Assembly (NCBI RefSeq): GCF_000172175.1
Contig: NZ_ABJL02000007.1
Span: 1,054,001-1,118,000, forward strand
Length of the DNA: 64,000 nt
Direction of reading: 5' to 3'
Source of the DNA: Bacteroides intestinalis DSM 17393
Lineage (GTDB): Bacteria; Bacteroidota; Bacteroidia; Bacteroidales; Bacteroidaceae
The notes below the pieces were generated by a model. That model was not told the DNA's origin and did not search any database. It was given only the letters and a program-made list of their open reading frames with translations. The position numbers and the translations under genes were made by a program. Of the stretch, positions 8,345 to 15,912 are shown piece after piece. Every line of letters starts with the position of its first letter. Positions within the stretch are counted from its first letter, which is position 1.

Positions 8345-8997
8345 AAAGAAGATTGAATATTCTTTGCGTGATCGTATTACTTGTGCTGGGTTATTCGGTT
8401 TTAGAGACTACTTATTATGTCGGCTTGGGAATTAAAACCGGGATCGAGAAAGGTATTGACTCCAAGATTGATGCAAAAGCTAAAGAAGAGATTAGCAATG
8501 TGCAAGTCGTGCAGCTGGTACCAAAAGATTTGGGTGGAGATATCTTGATTGACTCTGTTTACAATGAGAAATCCGGTAAATATGTGCCTGCTGCTTACGG
8601 ACAAATGATTGTAAGTGTGAATACTCAACCGAGTGTCTTATCAAGAATTGTTTCTCTCCTGATTCTTATTGTAAACTATGTTGCTATTGTCTGGGCTGTA
8701 GTACTTTTTATCCGTCTTATTGTGTCAATTAATAAATCCGACATATTCAACTGGAAGAATGTCCGCCGGCTTAGACGTTTAGGAGTACTGCTTATTATTG
8801 GTTTTGTATGTACCTTCCTTCTTGCGTTTCTGAGTTTTCATAACGTGGAAAAGGTCTTTTCAGTGACAGGTTATTCATTGAGTATGGCAGATATGGTGCA
8901 TATTACTTCGCTGGTATTGGGGATTTCGGCCTTGATTGTGGCAGAAGTATTTGCTATTGGACTGAAGATGAAGGAAGAACAGGATTTGACGATTTAA
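8341..8997 (+). CDS. DUF2975 domain-containing membrane protein
   Basis: The 218-residue protein has an N-terminal membrane helix, an extracytoplasmic stretch of about 75 residues and three further helices. A VRRLRRLGVLL segment between helices and the C-terminal MKEEQDLTI are typical of DUF2975. It overlaps the CPBP gene by 4 bases. DUF2975 proteins are known to sit next to small YozG-like XRE regulators, as here. Their molecular function is unknown. Confidence 0.82.
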   Translation: MKRRLNILCVIVLLVLGYSVLETTYYVGLGIKTGIEKGIDSKIDAKAKEEISNVQVVQLVPKDLGGDILIDSVYNEKSGKYVPAAYGQMIVSVNTQPSVLSRIVSLLILIVNYVAIVWAVVLFIRLIVSINKSDIFNWKNVRRLRRLGVLLIIGFVCTFLLAFLSFHNVEKVFSVTGYSLSMADMVHITSLVLGISALIVAEVFAIGLKMKEEQDLTI

Positions 8998-9010
8998 ATA
9001 AAGGTAAGTT

Positions 9011-9616
9011 ATGAAAAAAATTAGAATATTAGCTTTATTGGTGATAGTAGTGTTCGTTGCCGAAGTGATAATGTCAAACGGAACAGCCGATTTCAGACGT
9101 GGCTGGAACAGTGCAGGTAATAGTAGGGAACTTAAATTCTCAACCGTAGATATTTCGATTAAAGCTGAAAAAACCATAGCAGTTGATTCCTTGTTTAATA
9201 GTGTCATTCAACAGAATGTACCTTGCAGGATGTCTTCTCTGGAGACGGAAATACAACCGTCATTTATTAATAAACTGATTTTGATGTTGGCTTTTCCTCT
9301 TGTACTTTTTGCTCTTTATGGATTTTATTGTATGATTAGGGTGGTTATTTCAGTGAGCCGTGGGAAGGTATTCACACGCGAAAATGTAAACCGCATGCAT
9401 CTTTTTGTCTATTCGATAATACTCCTCGGCATTTGTATGGAGACTTACGAATATCTTCTGCACAAGGATGCTGTATCCCAGATTCAGTTTAGTGGTTATG
9501 AGCTGACATCTTATGCGTTAACGTTCTCTTGGTTCTCGTACTTGATACTGGCATTGTTTACCGAGATATTTGCCGTGGGTGTGAAGATGAAAGAAGAACA
9601 AGACCTGACCATTTAA
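9011..9616 (+). CDS. Second DUF2975-type membrane protein
   Basis: The 201-residue protein has the same layout as its upstream neighbour: an N-terminal helix, an extracytoplasmic loop, three C-terminal helices and almost the same last residues (GVKMKEEQDLTI versus GLKMKEEQDLTI). The pair probably arose by duplication and may form a hetero-oligomer. The gap to the previous gene is 13 bases and to the XRE gene 26 bases, so all belong to one operon. Confidence 0.82.
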   Translation: MKKIRILALLVIVVFVAEVIMSNGTADFRRGWNSAGNSRELKFSTVDISIKAEKTIAVDSLFNSVIQQNVPCRMSSLETEIQPSFINKLILMLAFPLVLFALYGFYCMIRVVISVSRGKVFTRENVNRMHLFVYSIILLGICMETYEYLLHKDAVSQIQFSGYELTSYALTFSWFSYLILALFTEIFAVGVKMKEEQDLTI

Positions 9617-9642
9617 TCCTAACCTTGATAAAAGTGATTTAT

Positions 9643-9852
9643 ATGATTATAGTAAACCTTGATATAATGATGGCTCGGCGAAAGATATCTTTAGGAGAGC
9701 TGGCCGAAAAGGTGGATATTACACCCGCTAATTTATCTATTCTGAAAACGGGAAAAGCGAAAGCTATCCGTTTTTCTACACTGGAGGCTATTTGTAAAAT
9801 TCTGGATTGCCAACCGGGAGATATTCTGGAATATCAGGAAGGAGACGAATAA
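9643..9852 (+). CDS. XRE/Cro-family regulator, YozG-like
   Basis: The 69-residue protein is a single helix-turn-helix domain (ISLGELAEKVDITPANLSILKTGKAKAIRFSTLEAICKILDCQPGDILEY), the pattern of YozG-type regulators. The frame is open further upstream into the DUF2975 gene, but the ATG at 9643 begins the conserved part. It is the last gene of the CPBP/DUF2975 cluster. It probably binds the TATCG-N5-CGATA dyads at 7283-7384, which would make the cluster autoregulated; this is inferred from position. Confidence 0.85.
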   Translation: MIIVNLDIMMARRKISLGELAEKVDITPANLSILKTGKAKAIRFSTLEAICKILDCQPGDILEYQEGDE

Positions 9853-9889
9853 AATAGCATTTTAGGACTGATATAGGTGTTTGTTAAAT

Positions 9890-9924
9890 AGAAGGAGGAT
9901 TTGGAATTTCTGAATCCTCCTTCT
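9890..9924 (+). terminator. Intrinsic terminator after the XRE gene
   Basis: A perfect 12-bp stem (AGAAGGAGGATT paired with AATCCTCCTTCT) with an 11-nt loop follows the regulator stop codon. The stretch after it is AT-rich rather than a pure T run. Confidence 0.7.
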
Positions 9925-9968
9925 ATTTATGTATAGCTAGTGTCAGTTTATACTATTTTGTGGGTGTA

Positions 9969-10095
9969 TTTGTCCACCATAATTATGGTGATAAACTTGT
10001 ATTTGATTGATATATAAAAGATTGTGTTATAAGTATAAAAGAGAATTTGTCCATCTTGATAATGATGATTTATTGAGGAGAGATACCTATGTTTG
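9969..10095 (+). promoter_or_regulatory. Palindrome, degenerate direct repeat and -7 box upstream of the six-Cys operon
   Basis: CACCATAATTATGGTG (9975-9990) is a perfect 16-bp palindrome. It lies in a 27-nt block (9969-9995) that recurs at 10046-10072 with 20 of 27 bases identical, both copies starting TTTGTCCA. The copies are 77 bp apart. A TATGTTTG box at 10088-10095 fits the -7 consensus and would put the transcript start about 15 nt before the next gene. No clear -33 box was found, which would suit activator dependence. Confidence 0.4.
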
Positions 10096-10116
10096 TAATT
10101 TATAAATAGTAAATGG

Positions 10117-10704
10117 ATGAGAATAAAGAAGAATAGTATTCTAATTACATTATTGTTTGTTCTTTCAATAGGGCTGATAGTAATGATTAGAAATAACTAT
10201 CAAATTAATAGTAAGTTAAAGGAGTGCAATCTGAAACTGTTGGAGAAAAAGATTGCATTGGGTTCTGCTATTTGGGCAATAACTCAATGTCATAAATACA
10301 CTAATGAGAGAATTAAAGATTTAGATCTGATAGTTGATAGGCAAAAGCGACCTTTTAGTCTTGAATTGAATGATGGATATAAGCTTTTCTATAAATTTTC
10401 TCTTTCGGATTGCAGTAGCTGTATTGAATCCGAATTGAAGAATATTAAGGGAAAAATGAAGTCTGTTAATATTCTTATTGAGACTCAAAGTTTGAGAGAT
10501 TTTAAGGCTTTCATAGCCATTAATCATATTGATACAGCTAAAGTATTTCAAATAGAAAAACCAATATTGGAAGAGGCGGAATTGCCTTTCTATTTTGTTA
10601 CGAATAGAGAATTATATATTAAGGATCTTTTTTTCCCGATGTCAGAATTACCAGATTTGGCAGTTGAATTTTATCAAATAGTACAAGATAAATACCTGAA
10701 TTAA
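10117..10704 (+). CDS. Membrane-anchored thioredoxin-like protein with CxxC
   Basis: The 195-residue protein has one N-terminal membrane helix (about 6-24), a coiled-coil-like stretch, then a domain with Cys99-Ser-Ser-Cys102 after a beta strand and a later LPFYFVTNREL stretch that could hold the cis-proline loop. This looks like a diverged thioredoxin fold facing the periplasm, though I do not recognise a named family. It is the first gene of a tight operon with a secreted six-Cys peptide and a beta-propeller lipoprotein (gaps of 25 and 13 bases), so a disulfide-handling role is a reasonable inference. Confidence 0.6.
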   Translation: MRIKKNSILITLLFVLSIGLIVMIRNNYQINSKLKECNLKLLEKKIALGSAIWAITQCHKYTNERIKDLDLIVDRQKRPFSLELNDGYKLFYKFSLSDCSSCIESELKNIKGKMKSVNILIETQSLRDFKAFIAINHIDTAKVFQIEKPILEEAELPFYFVTNRELYIKDLFFPMSELPDLAVEFYQIVQDKYLN

Positions 10705-10729
10705 TGTTTAATTTTAAATTTTAGTTATT

Positions 10730-11020
10730 ATGAAAAAGAAGGTTGTTGTTTTATTTACAATTTGTTTTATGTTCGCATTTCTGCAACAGTATTTTAATCG
10801 GAACTCAGAGTTGGCGGATTTTATTAATTCTACATTGGCGAGTGTAGAGTCTCTTGCGCAGGATGAGATCGGACCTGATGATTGTTGGCTACAACCTGAA
10901 ACAAAACGCTGCACACTTCAATTGGGAGGTGGCTGGTTTACAAGTAGTGTAGAAAGGGTTTGTGTGTTTTGTGCGGTTCCTTATTCCTGCACTCCTGTAC
11001 AATGTGGAGAACGGTTCTAG
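10730..11020 (+). CDS. NVEALA-like small secreted cysteine-rich protein
   Basis: The 96-residue protein has an MKKK-hydrophobic N-terminus, then LASVESLAQDE (residues 36-46), a variant of the LANVEALA motif that defines NVEALA proteins of Bacteroidota. After this motif lie six cysteines (52, 61, 78, 81, 87, 92), enough for three disulfides or for metal binding. NVEALA proteins are a family of unknown function, often beside 6-bladed beta-propeller genes, as here. The length and motif position suggest a leader plus a mature peptide of about 50 residues; cleavage is inferred. Confidence 0.7.
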   Translation: MKKKVVVLFTICFMFAFLQQYFNRNSELADFINSTLASVESLAQDEIGPDDCWLQPETKRCTLQLGGGWFTSSVERVCVFCAVPYSCTPVQCGERF

Positions 11021-11033
11021 TTTGTAATCCATT

Positions 11034-12200
11034 ATGAAACATATCTATTGTATTATAATACTCCTTATTTTCTTTTATTCCTGCCAAAGCAAGAGTAAAA
11101 AAGAATATGGATTGTCTCAAATAGAGAATATCGTTACAGAGAATCTGCAAACTATAGTGGTGGAAGTAGAAGATTTTGATTTTGAGAAATTAGGAAATTT
11201 TCTTGAGACCACTTCTTATATTCAACTGGCTGCTGAACCGTTACTTACCTCCATACAGGAAGTGCAAATTAAAAACGAGAAAATTTACGTGCATGATAGA
11301 CTTTCCAGAATTATCTGTTATGATATGCAAGGCAATGTTATTTATATAATAGATGCTAAAGGAGCCGGTCCTGGTGAATATACGAATGTTAATGCTTTTG
11401 TTGTCAATGAGCAAAATAGAGAATTAGTCATATTTGATAATTTCAGGCAATCTCTTTTTTATTATGATGCAGATAATGGAGCATATATTAAAATGCAAAA
11501 GCTTGGGAAACCTGATCCTACAGCAATGGCTTCATTGAGAGGAGTTTATTATTATGATAATAGATATCATAATAATTATGCGAATGATACGACTCTTTAT
11601 TATTCCTTATTGATATCGAAAGATGGTACTCGTATGGGGCAACGTTATTTTCCGCATAATGAAGCAGAGTCTTCTTATCATTTTACTCCGGGGCAACCAT
11701 TTAGTTATAATGATTCAGTATTGTATTATTGCAAAGCCTTTGATTCGGTGGTCTATGAATTAAGTCCGGAGGGCTTGAAAGCTCTGTATGAGATAGAATT
11801 GCCTAATCCTTTGCCCTTTTCTAAAATAGAGGATAAAGCGGATGAGTGGAACTTAATGAAATCGGAGTATTCTATAGGATTAGAGAAAATATGCAGGTGT
11901 AATGATCTTCTTTATTTTCAATTTTCTAAAGATGGCTTCTTACAGTTAGGGCTCTATGATTTAGCTCAGAAAAAACAAATCTATTGTGGTAAAAGGTTAA
12001 CGGATAAAGTTGGTAAGTCAGTCCCTGTTTTTCGCTTAATTGATGGGGTATATAAGGGTAAATTTTGGGGGATTATCACTCCTGAAACTGTTGATTATGC
12101 CTTGTCGGAAGAACCGAATAAGGACTATCCTGATATAATTCGTAATTATAATCCCGATACAGATAACCCGATTATCGCGTTCTATAATGTGGCTAAATGA
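11034..12200 (+). CDS. 6-bladed beta-propeller lipoprotein
   Basis: The 388-residue protein has a signal peptide with lipobox (LIFFYSC), then repeats of the kind IKNEKIYVHDRLSRIICYDMQGNV and FVVNEQNRELVIFDN that fit NHL-like beta-propeller blades. Bacteroidota have many such lipoproteins (6-bladed beta-propeller, BF3164/DUF4934-like) next to NVEALA genes. It is the last gene of the operon and ends before a strong terminator. A role in binding or displaying the upstream peptide is plausible but not shown. Confidence 0.78.
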   Translation: MKHIYCIIILLIFFYSCQSKSKKEYGLSQIENIVTENLQTIVVEVEDFDFEKLGNFLETTSYIQLAAEPLLTSIQEVQIKNEKIYVHDRLSRIICYDMQGNVIYIIDAKGAGPGEYTNVNAFVVNEQNRELVIFDNFRQSLFYYDADNGAYIKMQKLGKPDPTAMASLRGVYYYDNRYHNNYANDTTLYYSLLISKDGTRMGQRYFPHNEAESSYHFTPGQPFSYNDSVLYYCKAFDSVVYELSPEGLKALYEIELPNPLPFSKIEDKADEWNLMKSEYSIGLEKICRCNDLLYFQFSKDGFLQLGLYDLAQKKQIYCGKRLTDKVGKSVPVFRLIDGVYKGKFWGIITPETVDYALSEEPNKDYPDIIRNYNPDTDNPIIAFYNVAK

Positions 12201-12220
12201 TTGTGCTAGGCTATTAATGA

Positions 12221-12263
12221 GATTGCCTGAATATACTATATAGTTATTCGGGCAATCTTTTAT
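12221..12263. terminator. Terminator between convergent propeller and sufE genes
   Basis: GATTGCCTGAATA (12221-12233) pairs with TATTCGGGCAATC (12245-12257), one G-T pair, followed by TTTTA. It serves the plus-strand operon and possibly also sufE on the other strand. Confidence 0.75.
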
Positions 12264-12276
12264 TTAGGTTTTCACT

Positions 12277-12705
12277 TTATTTACTGCTATCTTTCGCCTT
12301 GAAAGCCAGCGCATACATTCGCATCTGCTTCACCATAGACAGCAAACCATTGCTACGAGTAGGTGAAAGATGTTCTTTCAATCCTATCTTATCAATAAAA
12401 TAAAGATCGGCATTTAGAATTTCGTCCGGTGTGTGCCCGGAAAGGACTTTCATCAGCAACGAAATGATACCTTTCACAATCAAAGCGTCGCTTTCTGCTT
12501 TGAAGATCACTTTTCCATCTTCTTCATCAGCTTGTAACCATACACGGCTCTGACACCCTTCAATCAGATTCTGTTCCGTTTTATATTTTTCGTCGAGCGG
12601 TTCCTGCTCGTTTCCTAAGTCTATGAGGAGTTGATAGCGATCCATCCAGTCGTCAAAGTCGCTGAATTCGTCAATCACCTCGTCTTGAAGTTCGTTGATA
12701 CTCAT
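12277..12705 (-). CDS. SufE family Fe-S assembly protein
   Basis: The 142-residue protein matches SufE: LIDLGNEQEPLDEKYKTEQNLIEGCQSRVWL with the sulfur-accepting Cys51, then the ESDALIVKGIISLLMKVLSGHTPDEIL region. SufE takes persulfide from the SufS cysteine desulfurase and activates it for cluster building in the cytoplasm. No suf genes are next to it. It is followed across a short AT-rich repeat spacer by an M28 peptidase on the same strand. Confidence 0.92.
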   Translation of the reverse strand: MSINELQDEVIDEFSDFDDWMDRYQLLIDLGNEQEPLDEKYKTEQNLIEGCQSRVWLQADEEDGKVIFKAESDALIVKGIISLLMKVLSGHTPDEILNADLYFIDKIGLKEHLSPTRSNGLLSMVKQMRMYALAFKAKDSSK

Positions 12706-12736
12706 GCTTTGTGAATTATGAATTATAAATTATGAA

Positions 12737-13732
12737 TTATTTCTCGTTGTAGATGACTTGCATTACTGTTTGTCCTACTGCTTGCAATGTAGCCTTATCA
12801 ATGGCATCCATGTCATCTTTCACGGTGTGCCAATGCTCAAAGAAATCACCTTCAGGATAATAAGGAACAATATCAATGGTCGGGACTTTGGAATATTTGT
12901 TGATGAATGTATGGTCATCTGTTACGAAGCCACCTTCTTTCTGTGCAAAATAACGTCCGAAGCCTAAAGCATTGGCCGTTTTCCAGACTTTTTCATTCAC
13001 GTTAGGAGCCACATTATGAGACAAACTTTCATAGCGGAACTCCGGGTTCTTGCCTCCTACCATATCCAGCAGTATACCGAAGCGTGCAGTATATCCTTGC
13101 ACATGTGGATTGCGTGCCCAATATTGTGAACCGAGCGCCCAGTATTCCTCTTTATGCGGACCGTTGTAAGCACGGTGTGTCCCATAATCTTCAGCATCTA
13201 CAAAAATGATATCGATACCCATTTCCGGTAACTGTTTCTGCAAATGGCGTGCTATTTCCAATAATACGCCTACACCGCTGGCACCATCATTAGCACCTAA
13301 GATCGGAGTATTATGATTTTTAGGATCCGGATCAGCGTCCGCCCATGGGCGGCTGTCCCAGTGAGAAAAGAGGGCGATACGCTTTTTCGTATCCGGTTTG
13401 TAGGAACCAATAATATTCCGGGCTTTTAGTAACGTACCGGTATAGGCAGGTAAGTCTACATATTGGTTAGTAACCTTTGCACCGAATTCGGTCAGTTTGT
13501 CTGCCAGATAATTGCCACAATCCACATGTGCCTTCGTATTGGGAACGCGTGGTCCGAAGTCAACCTGTGCTTTTACATACTGATAAGCACTGTCTGCATT
13601 GAACAGTGGGACCTTGACTGCGTTTTCGGCAGTTGCTTCCGTGTCGTCACTTGCCTTCTTGGTGTTGTTGCTGCATGCTATGAATGCAAGCAATACCAGG
13701 CATAAAGGGATGAGAGTATAATTCCGTTTCAT
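12737..13732 (-). CDS. M28 family zinc peptidase / glutaminyl cyclase-like lipoprotein
   Basis: The 331-residue protein has a lipobox (LLAFIACS). Zinc-site motifs are FSHWDSRPWAD (His), GANDGASG (bridging Asp), DAEDYG (Glu/Asp) and the late FFEHWHTVKDD (His). This is the M28 pattern shared by aminopeptidases and glutaminyl-peptide cyclotransferases; the spacing and the DYG...W region lean to the cyclotransferase-like group. It would act in the periplasm. It overlaps the LD-carboxypeptidase gene by 4 bases (ATGA), so both are co-translated. In Bacteroidetes such enzymes can make N-terminal pyroglutamate on exported proteins. Confidence 0.85.
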   Translation of the reverse strand: MKRNYTLIPLCLVLLAFIACSNNTKKASDDTEATAENAVKVPLFNADSAYQYVKAQVDFGPRVPNTKAHVDCGNYLADKLTEFGAKVTNQYVDLPAYTGTLLKARNIIGSYKPDTKKRIALFSHWDSRPWADADPDPKNHNTPILGANDGASGVGVLLEIARHLQKQLPEMGIDIIFVDAEDYGTHRAYNGPHKEEYWALGSQYWARNPHVQGYTARFGILLDMVGGKNPEFRYESLSHNVAPNVNEKVWKTANALGFGRYFAQKEGGFVTDDHTFINKYSKVPTIDIVPYYPEGDFFEHWHTVKDDMDAIDKATLQAVGQTVMQVIYNEK

Positions 13733-14691
13733 TCTTTATCTAAATTAATACTTAGTTTCACTTCTTTTTTTCCGGTCTCCAACGTAACTTCTGCTCCGTT
13801 TATCATGGGTAGGTTCATACTGACATGCCCTACCGGGAAATTAAAGCAGACGGGGTAATCGTACTCTTTTACAAGATCGGCAATGGCACCATACAAATCC
13901 TTACCGAGCGACTTATTTTCTTCATATTCCGTAAACTGGCCTATGATGAGTCCGGAGAGTTTTTCTAATATACCGCCCAATTTCAGGTTGTAGATCATAC
14001 GTTCTACCGCATGCGGACGTTCGCCTACATCTTCTATAAAAAGAATGGTTCCTTTGGCAGGAATATCGTAAGGTGTGCCGCGCAATCCATAAAATACGGA
14101 CAAGTTACCACCTCGTAAAATACCGTTGGCAGTTCCTTTGTGATTTAGTTTATGTCCCGGACAAATATAGTTGAAGCCATTTTCCAAGGTTTCTACAGAT
14201 TCTGCTGTTTCCGGATTAAAATGTCCAAACAGAATATCTTTGAGTGCCAGTGCACAGAAATCATCTTCGGGTTCCACCGTCAGATGGCGTGCCATCAGCG
14301 CATGGAGTGATGCGAAACCTTCTTTCTGCAGTACATTGTGCAATGCAGTGATATCACTAAAACCAATCAGCCATTTGGGATGTTTACGGAAACGGGTAAA
14401 ATCAAGTTTCCCTAACAAGTGCACTGCCCCGTATCCACCACGGCTACAGAGAATGATTTTGGCTTTTTCATCATCCAGGGCATCCTGCAAGTCCTCCACC
14501 CGTTGCTTGATGCTACCCCCATACGTTCCGTGTGAACTACCGGCATGTTTAGCCATTACTACTTCCAGTCCCCAGGACTTCAAACGTTTTTGGGCTCCTT
14601 TCAAAAAAGACTTGTCTATCTTGCTGGAAGGAGAAAGGATGATGACGCGATCACCTTTTTGTACGTATGGTGGAAAAATAAGGCTGCTCAT
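13729..14691 (-). CDS. LD-carboxypeptidase (peptidase S66)
   Basis: The 320-residue protein has the S66 layout: SRGGYGA, the nucleophile-elbow-like GFSDITALHN, FIEDVGERPHAVERM (Glu) and FPVGHVSMNLPM (His), completing a Ser-His-Glu triad. The family removes the terminal D-Ala from muropeptides during cell-wall recycling in the cytoplasm. There is no signal peptide, as expected. It is translationally coupled to the downstream M28 gene. Confidence 0.92.
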   Translation of the reverse strand: MSSLIFPPYVQKGDRVIILSPSSKIDKSFLKGAQKRLKSWGLEVVMAKHAGSSHGTYGGSIKQRVEDLQDALDDEKAKIILCSRGGYGAVHLLGKLDFTRFRKHPKWLIGFSDITALHNVLQKEGFASLHALMARHLTVEPEDDFCALALKDILFGHFNPETAESVETLENGFNYICPGHKLNHKGTANGILRGGNLSVFYGLRGTPYDIPAKGTILFIEDVGERPHAVERMIYNLKLGGILEKLSGLIIGQFTEYEENKSLGKDLYGAIADLVKEYDYPVCFNFPVGHVSMNLPMINGAEVTLETGKKEVKLSINLDKE

Positions 14692-14757
14692 AATTCAATA
14701 TTTTGCGTATGGGGACAAAAGTACATAAAATAACTCAAAACGAAATTTAGTTTACAC

Positions 14758-14836
14758 TACAGATTACACAGATTAACACAGATTTATTCTAATAGTGGGA
14801 AAAAGTGATAATCTGTGTAAATCGATGTAGTCTGTG
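14758..14836. repeat. Imperfect intergenic inverted repeat (ACACAGATT type)
   Basis: The left side contains AGATTACACAGATTAACACAGATT (14761-14784). The right side holds AATCTGTGTAAATCGATGTAGTCTG, its imperfect complement. The arms are themselves made of repeats of ACACAGATTA. It lies between the divergent LD-carboxypeptidase and ptb genes. This looks like a dispersed palindromic element; no coding potential was seen. Confidence 0.6.
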
Positions 14837-14935
14837 ATAAAAACTATCAAAATGAAATTGAGATTATGAAATTTCCAAGGATGTTATGCTGTATTTCTCG
14901 ACATTTTTTCAGATATTTGCTAAAAATCTAACGTT

Positions 14936-15850
14936 ATGGAACCTATTCGAAGCTTTGATCAATTAACCTCACACTTGAAATCCTTAAACAAGAGGAAACG
15001 TATTGCCGTAGTTTGTGCCAATGATCCCAATACGGAATATGCCATTGCCCGTTCTCTGGAAGAAGGAATTGCGGAATTCCTGATGATCGGTGACTCTGCT
15101 ATTCTTGAAAAATACCCTACATTGAAGCAATATCCCCAGTACGTCAAGACGGTGCATATAGAAGATCCCGATGAGGCGGCGCGTGAGGCTGTCCGCATTG
15201 TACGCGAGGGTGGGGCTGATATCCTGATGAAAGGGATTATCAATACCGATAACCTCTTGCGTGCTATTCTCGACAAAGAAAAGGGTTTGTTGCCTAAAGG
15301 TAAAATCCTCACCCACCTGGCTGTGATGCAGATTCCTACGTATGATAAGTTACTTTTCTTTTCGGATGCCGCCGTAATTCCACGGCCTACTTTGCAGCAG
15401 CGCATAGAGATGATCTGGTATGCCATACATACCTGCCGCCATTTCGGTATCGAACAACCTCGTATCTCTCTTATCCACTGCACGGAAAAGGTGAGTGCCA
15501 AGTTTCCTCATTCGTTAGATTACGTCAACATCGTGGAATTGGCAGAGGCCGGAGAATTCGGAGATGTGATAATCGACGGTCCGCTGGATGTGAAGACTTC
15601 CTGTGAGAAAACAAGTGGTGACATTAAAGGCATTGCATCTCCCATCAATGGAGAAGCGGACGTGCTGATATTCCCTAATATAGAGTCGGGAAACGCCTTT
15701 TATAAGGCTGTTTCCCTGTTTGCTCATGCCGATATGGCGGGCTTGTTGCAAGGCCCTGTTTGTCCGGTGGTACTGCCTTCACGCAGCGATTCCGGCCTGT
15801 CTAAGTATTATAGCATTGCTATGGCATGCCTCACTTGTGCCTGTGACTAA
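14936..15850 (+). CDS. ptb: Phosphate butyryltransferase-like enzyme
   Basis: The 304-residue protein has the phosphate acetyl/butaryl transferase fold: VCANDPNTEYAIARSLEEG, GGADILMKGIINTDNLLRAIL, DGPLDVKTSCEK and a late FPNIESGNAFYKAVSLFAHADMAGLLQGPVCPVVLPSRSDS. It exchanges the CoA of an acyl-CoA (butyryl or branched-chain) for phosphate. It is followed after 62 bases by butyrate kinase, so the pair would make the free acid and ATP. Length is normal. Confidence 0.93.
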   Translation: MEPIRSFDQLTSHLKSLNKRKRIAVVCANDPNTEYAIARSLEEGIAEFLMIGDSAILEKYPTLKQYPQYVKTVHIEDPDEAAREAVRIVREGGADILMKGIINTDNLLRAILDKEKGLLPKGKILTHLAVMQIPTYDKLLFFSDAAVIPRPTLQQRIEMIWYAIHTCRHFGIEQPRISLIHCTEKVSAKFPHSLDYVNIVELAEAGEFGDVIIDGPLDVKTSCEKTSGDIKGIASPINGEADVLIFPNIESGNAFYKAVSLFAHADMAGLLQGPVCPVVLPSRSDSGLSKYYSIAMACLTCACD

Positions 15851-15912
15851 GGTGGCAGGATGATAAAGCGGTCAATCCCAATCGTAAATTGTAAATCGTC
15901 AAATTGTAAATT

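Noticed and set aside
9529..9642. An upstream-extended form of the XRE regulator
   Set aside because: The extra codons lie inside the DUF2975 gene in another frame and have no conserved character; the ATG at 9643 fits the family.
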